In this document: piece by piece, positions 20,721 through 24,612 of the stretch
How positions within the stretch are numbered: position 1 is the stretch's first letter
Layout: each line of letters opens with the position of its first letter
Source: Apostichopus parvimensis
Taxonomy: Eukaryota > Echinodermata > Holothuroidea > Aspidochirotida > Stichopodidae
Direction: 5' to 3'
Assembly (NCBI GenBank): GCA_000934455.1
Contig: KN882897.1
Span: 60,128-84,739 of the forward strand
Length of the DNA: 24,612 nucleotides
Position numbers and translations under genes: made by a program
Notes under the pieces: generated by a model
Seen by the model: only the letters and a program-made list of their open reading frames with translations
Database searches by the model: none
What the model was told of the DNA's origin: nothing

Positions 20721-20858
20721 ACTCCAGGTTGTCATGTCACTGAGTATGTTTGGTAACCAAGCACGCTCAGTGCACTACGCGCGCAGTTAACACTTCGCGT
20801 CTCATTCACACGTCAAGCCCACCACAATAGGTTAAAGCCAACAACATAAACGCGACTT

Positions 20859-21015
20859 ATGTTCGTGGCATGCACGCTTTCGATAAAATGTCGTCACAAA
20901 GAACTATCATGCACTGGTACACATTTAGACGTTGTTACACATACAAACAACAGCGACCGTCCACTGCCGACTAGAAGTTTACTTACTTGCCAGAAAAGTT
21001 ACTACAAAATCAGCG
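20859..21015 (+). other. right-arm exon 1
   Basis: The donor CAGCG|GTAAGTATT matches the left arm. Unlike the left copy, this exon has a 52-codon frame open from ATG 20859 to the donor, and that frame is in phase with the downstream protein. Whether it is translated is unknown. The true transcription start is not visible, so 20859 is only the ATG position. Confidence 0.45.
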
Positions 21016-21161
21016 GTAAGTATTCGACAATGTTTCGCATATATATATATATATAAATCATGGATTTCGACTTTGGAAAAGAAATTTCAATATTTCTTTT
21101 ACTTTATATATCGTTTCCTTTTCATACTGCCATATTTTTCCTCTAACTGTCAGACTTGAGA

Positions 21162-23066
21162 ATGTCTAATCGATTGATTCAGCTGCCATTGGAACCAAAA
21201 AAACCGTTTCTCTGGATTTCCAGTCCTCATTAGTAAGGACCGTATTAATGAGATGTCCAATCATCTTGACCAATCTCACAAGGCCAGACCAATCACAGCA
21301 CGGCTTTCATTACCCGTACTCCTGCCTTCACCCGTAGACGGCATCAGGGTTGCATCATGCATCAACCAGAGAGATAGTGTCTTCAGCTCAACGGGGAGGG
21401 GCGATGACTTAGACCACGCCCCTGAAGTAGTTGAAGAAGACATACAGGAGGCAGAATCACCCCTGCTGAACATTTCTCCTCTAAGATTGGACAGAGCAAT
21501 AACCAATAGTGACTGTGGACGCAGACCTTACAAATCACGTGGACGGCCAATAGTAAGTTGCGTCAAACATTTTGGAATACCATCTCACTTCGTGTAGTTT
21601 AACGTTACATCCATTCTTTACCTCATGTCATTAGCGAATTTAGATTTACCGAACTGACAAATTAGAAAATATCCAAAAACTAATGTTTATATTCGGACCC
21701 AGTTTAACGCCTATACTGCATTAAATGGCAACGTTAGGCACAAAATTAATTTTTATATATTTTAGGCCATCAAAAACAAATACTCTATCAGTAAAGGGTC
21801 ATACTTCATACACCACATTTCTAGTTTTCAAAAATGGCCATTTTAACAACTAAGGGTCATCTATTAATATGGCTGGACCACTGAATCTAACACAAACTGA
21901 ACCATTAGATCAGTTCCTCAAACCCAACACGAAATATGTTTCAGAAATATGACAGTTTTATAACCTCAAATGACATCCCTTTACAATTACATTATAAATT
22001 TAAGGACAAATATAGTGTTGAATGTCATCTAAGTGTGATATGTTGTTCACATGAAGTTAAAAGAACATGTATTGGTGAAGTTATTGTTATTTATAAAACA
22101 ATTGATCACATTAACATTTAGGACTGCCCTGAGAGGCCAACGTCATGATTAGTTTTGCATAAAGGAGTATTCTAGACATGTGCCATATTTTAGAGCTGAA
22201 TATTTTGAAAACAGAAACAGCTGTGGAAACATTACTAGCACTCAAATGTTACTTTGTTTTTGTACTATGAAGTATCAGGATAACATTCTGCCTAATGTCA
22301 ACCTTTATATGTTTTCTTCTAATGTTTAGCTTTATTTAGCCTCTATTAATGTACTATGAAGATGCTAACAGGAGGCGCTAGTTCGATAATTATTATTATA
22401 TTTATAATATAATCTGTCTTCTTAGACAGGAGAAATACAACGCATTTTACGTGATGGCTTACCTGTATTGTTCAAGCCGACTATTAAGACTAGAGAATTG
22501 TAGGTCATATGCACACCCCTTGTGATTGCTGAAGTGTTATATCACATAGTTATTTTGTATCTCTTTTACAGTTATCAACTGCTACGCACGACACCAGCTG
22601 GAGTACCAATGGGAAAGCACTGAACGCCATGCGAAGGAATACGTTACCTTTCCTTCCCTCACGACCGCATCCGATGCCGTCATATCGTGACCAACCAATC
22701 GAAAGAAGTCACGTGATATTTATTTCATCAACTGGCAATACAAATCCAGTGGATAATTTAAGCCACACTTATCGTCCACGCATACCAGTGACGCCCACTA
22801 GAACCAGTGTGCGAAGATCTGTCATCAATAAACCAAATCAGATGGACGTTTTGCCTCCAGCTTCAATTCAAGCAAATAAAGACAATAAAAATAACAATAT
22901 TCTTCCGACTGTAAATGGACCAATGCCACGCCCTCCCGCACAACCGCGCTCTCAAAACTATCGTAGCCGCCGCCTTAAGTTCAAACGTATCGTCATTGAT
23001 GGGATCGATTTCAGCATGAGATCTGAAGTCCCAGACAGGCGTGGTAACTTGCCACGCTTGTCTTAG
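21162..23066 (+). CDS. right-arm paralogue, frameshifted near the ancestral start, otherwise open
   Basis: The homologous structure is exon 2 21154-21552 and exon 3 22572-23066, intron phase 0. From the ancestral ATG (21162) a one-base insertion in an A run (21197-21203) leads to TAG TAA after 23 codons. From ATG 21253 onward the frame is fully open: 100 codons in exon 2 plus 164 and stop in exon 3, 264 aa. KSRGRP, RRLKF and the C-terminal block are all kept. Either the N-terminus has been shortened, a different splice or start is used, or the copy is becoming a pseudogene. Intron 2 is 1,019 bp against 446 bp in the other arm, owing partly to an R2 repeat. Confidence 0.6.
21253..21552 (+). 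CDS. right-arm gene, open part of exon 2
   Basis: 100 codons from ATG 21253 (MSNHLDQSHKARPITAR...) to donor ATA|GTAAGT. Replacements against the left copy after this ATG are few: Val to Leu, Phe to Cys, Ser to Arg and Asn to Asp. Confidence 0.6.
21825..22185 (+). repeat. dispersed repeat R2, copy 2, inside right-arm intron 2
   Basis: It is homologous to 12845-13212 in the same orientation. It is absent from the corresponding left-arm intron and accounts for much of the 573-bp size difference between the two introns. Confidence 0.6.
22572..23066 (+). CDS. right-arm gene, exon 3
   Basis: 495 bp from acceptor CTCTTTTACAG|TTATCA to TAG, open throughout and the same length as the left copy. It differs by 24 substitutions giving 17 amino-acid changes. 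The last 24 residues are identical. Confidence 0.68.
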   Translation, partial: LSTATHDTSWSTNGKALNAMRRNTLPFLPSRPHPMPSYRDQPIERSHVIFISSTGNTNPVDNLSHTYRPRIPVTPTRTSVRRSVINKPNQMDVLPPASIQANKDNKNNNILPTVNGPMPRPPAQPRSQNYRSRRLKFKRIVIDGIDFSMRSEVPDRRGNLPRLS

Positions 23067-24327
23067 AATGTTTTCGTTAAGGAGTAAGGGGGGGGGGGGA
23101 GTGGAGGGGGTTCCAAGAGGGTAAATGGAAGGAAAGGGTGACCAATATTATCCTATGTAGCGACGGGAGTATTCCAAAATCGTTCTCCGATATTATTCAG
23201 TGTAAGAAACACCTCTAAACTTGTGAACGTTTCTACAAACCACCGTGACTTGAATTGTGTGATGAACGTACAGTCTAAGGTCGAAATGCCCTATTTAAAC
23301 CATATAACCAACAGAAAAAAATCAACCAATACTATAAGGTTGTATTGTATTAAAGAGAAAATATTGCTTGCTCGGTTCCTGAATTTGTCAATGATTGCTT
23401 CGTTAAACTTCGAATTGAAAATCATCTCTTAAACCCAAAACCAGATAGTACTTTTTCTTACAGTAATGCACAAAATCTAAAGTAAAGTAAATGAGTGGAT
23501 GGATTTTGTCCAAATTTCCTCCTATATAGATATTGTATTGTCTATTACAACCACCTGTCGTATTGTTTATTATTTGTTTCTATCTTGTGTCATTTCGTAA
23601 GTCCGTCATTGTGTCTCGATTCGTGAGTCTCATAGTCGGTTGTCTGTACACCGTTTGTTCTTCTGTAGATCTGTCAGTTGGTTCCATTGATTTTGGTGTA
23701 TCTGTCTGTCTGTTCAACGCTCTCGTGTCTGGCTGAAACATAGCCTATAGTACTTGCATGTCTGTGTCTGTATATTTATATGTTCGTTTGCCTCTGTTAT
23801 AACGAATCTTCTAATGTCAGTTGACCTAATCAAGTATCGAGTTATAGCGATTTCTCAAGTAAACACAGACCATTTACAGACATCGATTTTTCTTGTCTTA
23901 AATTTACCAATAAAAACTCGATAGTTTTCAATCATTGGTACAGTCAAAGATCAGGAAGCTCTAATCTACATACAATAATATTTCCTGTTGATATTAATAA
24001 TATGGTTTGGGTTTAATCAACTTAGACGTACATCACGGATTCTTCATCCGGTGTATTTAGAGGAACAAAATGCTGCACGTTTCTCCGGTACTGTCACCCT
24101 TTTCCACCCACACCCTCCCCTCTAAGTATTGTTAGAATACTACAGAATTACAACAGTGGCAAATCATGGCACGGCGCAGTGTACGGTATAGTCACAGGGA
24201 TACGTGGTGCTGCATTGGGTAATATGATTCATTCTCGCGGACTTTATATTTAAGCAAATTTTATGGTGCTACATTTTGTAACAATTACATTTAAATAACC
24301 AGAGGCGGAACAAATATATTAAATAAA
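23067..24327 (+). other. right-arm 3' UTR with poly-A signal
   Basis: About 1.26 kb aligned to the left-arm 3' UTR, ending in AATAAA at 24322-24327. A run of 12 G's near 23089-23100 matches a shorter G-rich block in the other copy. Confidence 0.65.
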
Positions 24328-24541
24328 ACTTTTGCAAAACGTTTGAAGTTTGACTTTTTTGCTCTATTTATGAAAATATGAATATATGTAATTTACTTCT
24401 TCAGCCGTAAGTCTTTAAATTCTTAAAAAAGATAACCCTTATATGAATTGTGAATAAGCTAGACGGAATACTGCCTGTACCAGATCGAATCCATCTGTCT
24501 GGGAGGGGGGTGGGGGAGGGGGGCTTCGTCTGAATGTTTAG

Positions 24542-24612
24542 TCAGGGGCGTCGTGCGAAAATAAATTTTGGGGGGGCCCGTGAGCAGGTGATGACTATCT
24601 AAGCGGAGCGCC
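24542..24612 (+). repeat. dispersed repeat R3, start of a copy cut by the window edge
   Basis: It begins CAGGGGCGTCGTGCG, a transposon-like end, and contains the 18-mer shared with 15226-15243. It continues off the right edge. Confidence 0.5.

Larger units (their letters stand above)
20720..24345 (+). repeat. right arm of the long inverted duplication
   Basis: This is the reverse-complement partner of 15808-19890. Conserved anchors in order are CACGCT(T/C)AGTGCA in the promoter region, CGATAAAAT...CACTGGT, the exon 1 donor, both coding exons, the TTCAAGCCGACTAT...TGATTGCTGAAGTG end of intron 2, and the 3' UTR to AATAAA. Confidence 0.88.

Overview
The window is draft eukaryotic genomic DNA. 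It has GT-AG introns, poly-A signals, minisatellites, several families of degenerate transposons and an 85-base run of N. Intron density, AT-rich spacers and the repeat types fit a marine invertebrate, most likely a deuterostome such as an echinoderm. That placement is an impression from repeat style and protein similarity, not a proof.

Left third (about 1-7,770): the minus strand carries six consecutive exons of the splicing factor CWC25 (CCDC49). Every intron phase fits. The exons encode the central conserved block, a Lys-rich and acidic linker, an Arg/Ser/Asp repeat (SR-like) exon and the start of the C-terminal coiled coil. The last exon lies off the left edge. The first roughly 80 codons were not found anywhere to the right. 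The introns hold a 30-bp minisatellite, a partial duplicate of the SR exon that ends in a perfect palindrome, and an old dispersed repeat.

Middle (about 7,770-15,800): I found no gene here. It holds a hAT-like non-autonomous element (8962-9539), a truncated second copy (13221-13620) next to another dispersed repeat, a tRNA-like SINE-type sequence near 11,746, a GC-rich block at 11,900-12,240, a perfect hairpin, and the N gap.

Right third (about 15,800-24,350): this is a long inverted duplication. A three-exon gene of unknown family on the minus strand (left arm, intact, 294 aa) faces a paralogue on the plus strand (right arm). Their first exons point away from each other across a central spacer of about 0.8 kb that probably holds a shared promoter. 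Homology runs from upstream of exon 1, through both coding exons and a 1.2-kb 3' UTR, and fades at the conserved AATAAA. The left protein is intact. The right copy has a one-base insertion near its first ATG, but everything downstream is open, and a new AG in the right copy could act as a splice acceptor that skips the lesion. The arms differ by large insertions in different introns. Copies of one more repeat family lie just outside both ends of the inverted pair.

The protein of the duplicated gene is basic, rich in Pro, Ser and Arg, and unrecognised. It has an AT-hook-like core at the exon junction and a conserved C-terminal block with an RRLKF motif. This gene pair is the main candidate for something undescribed.
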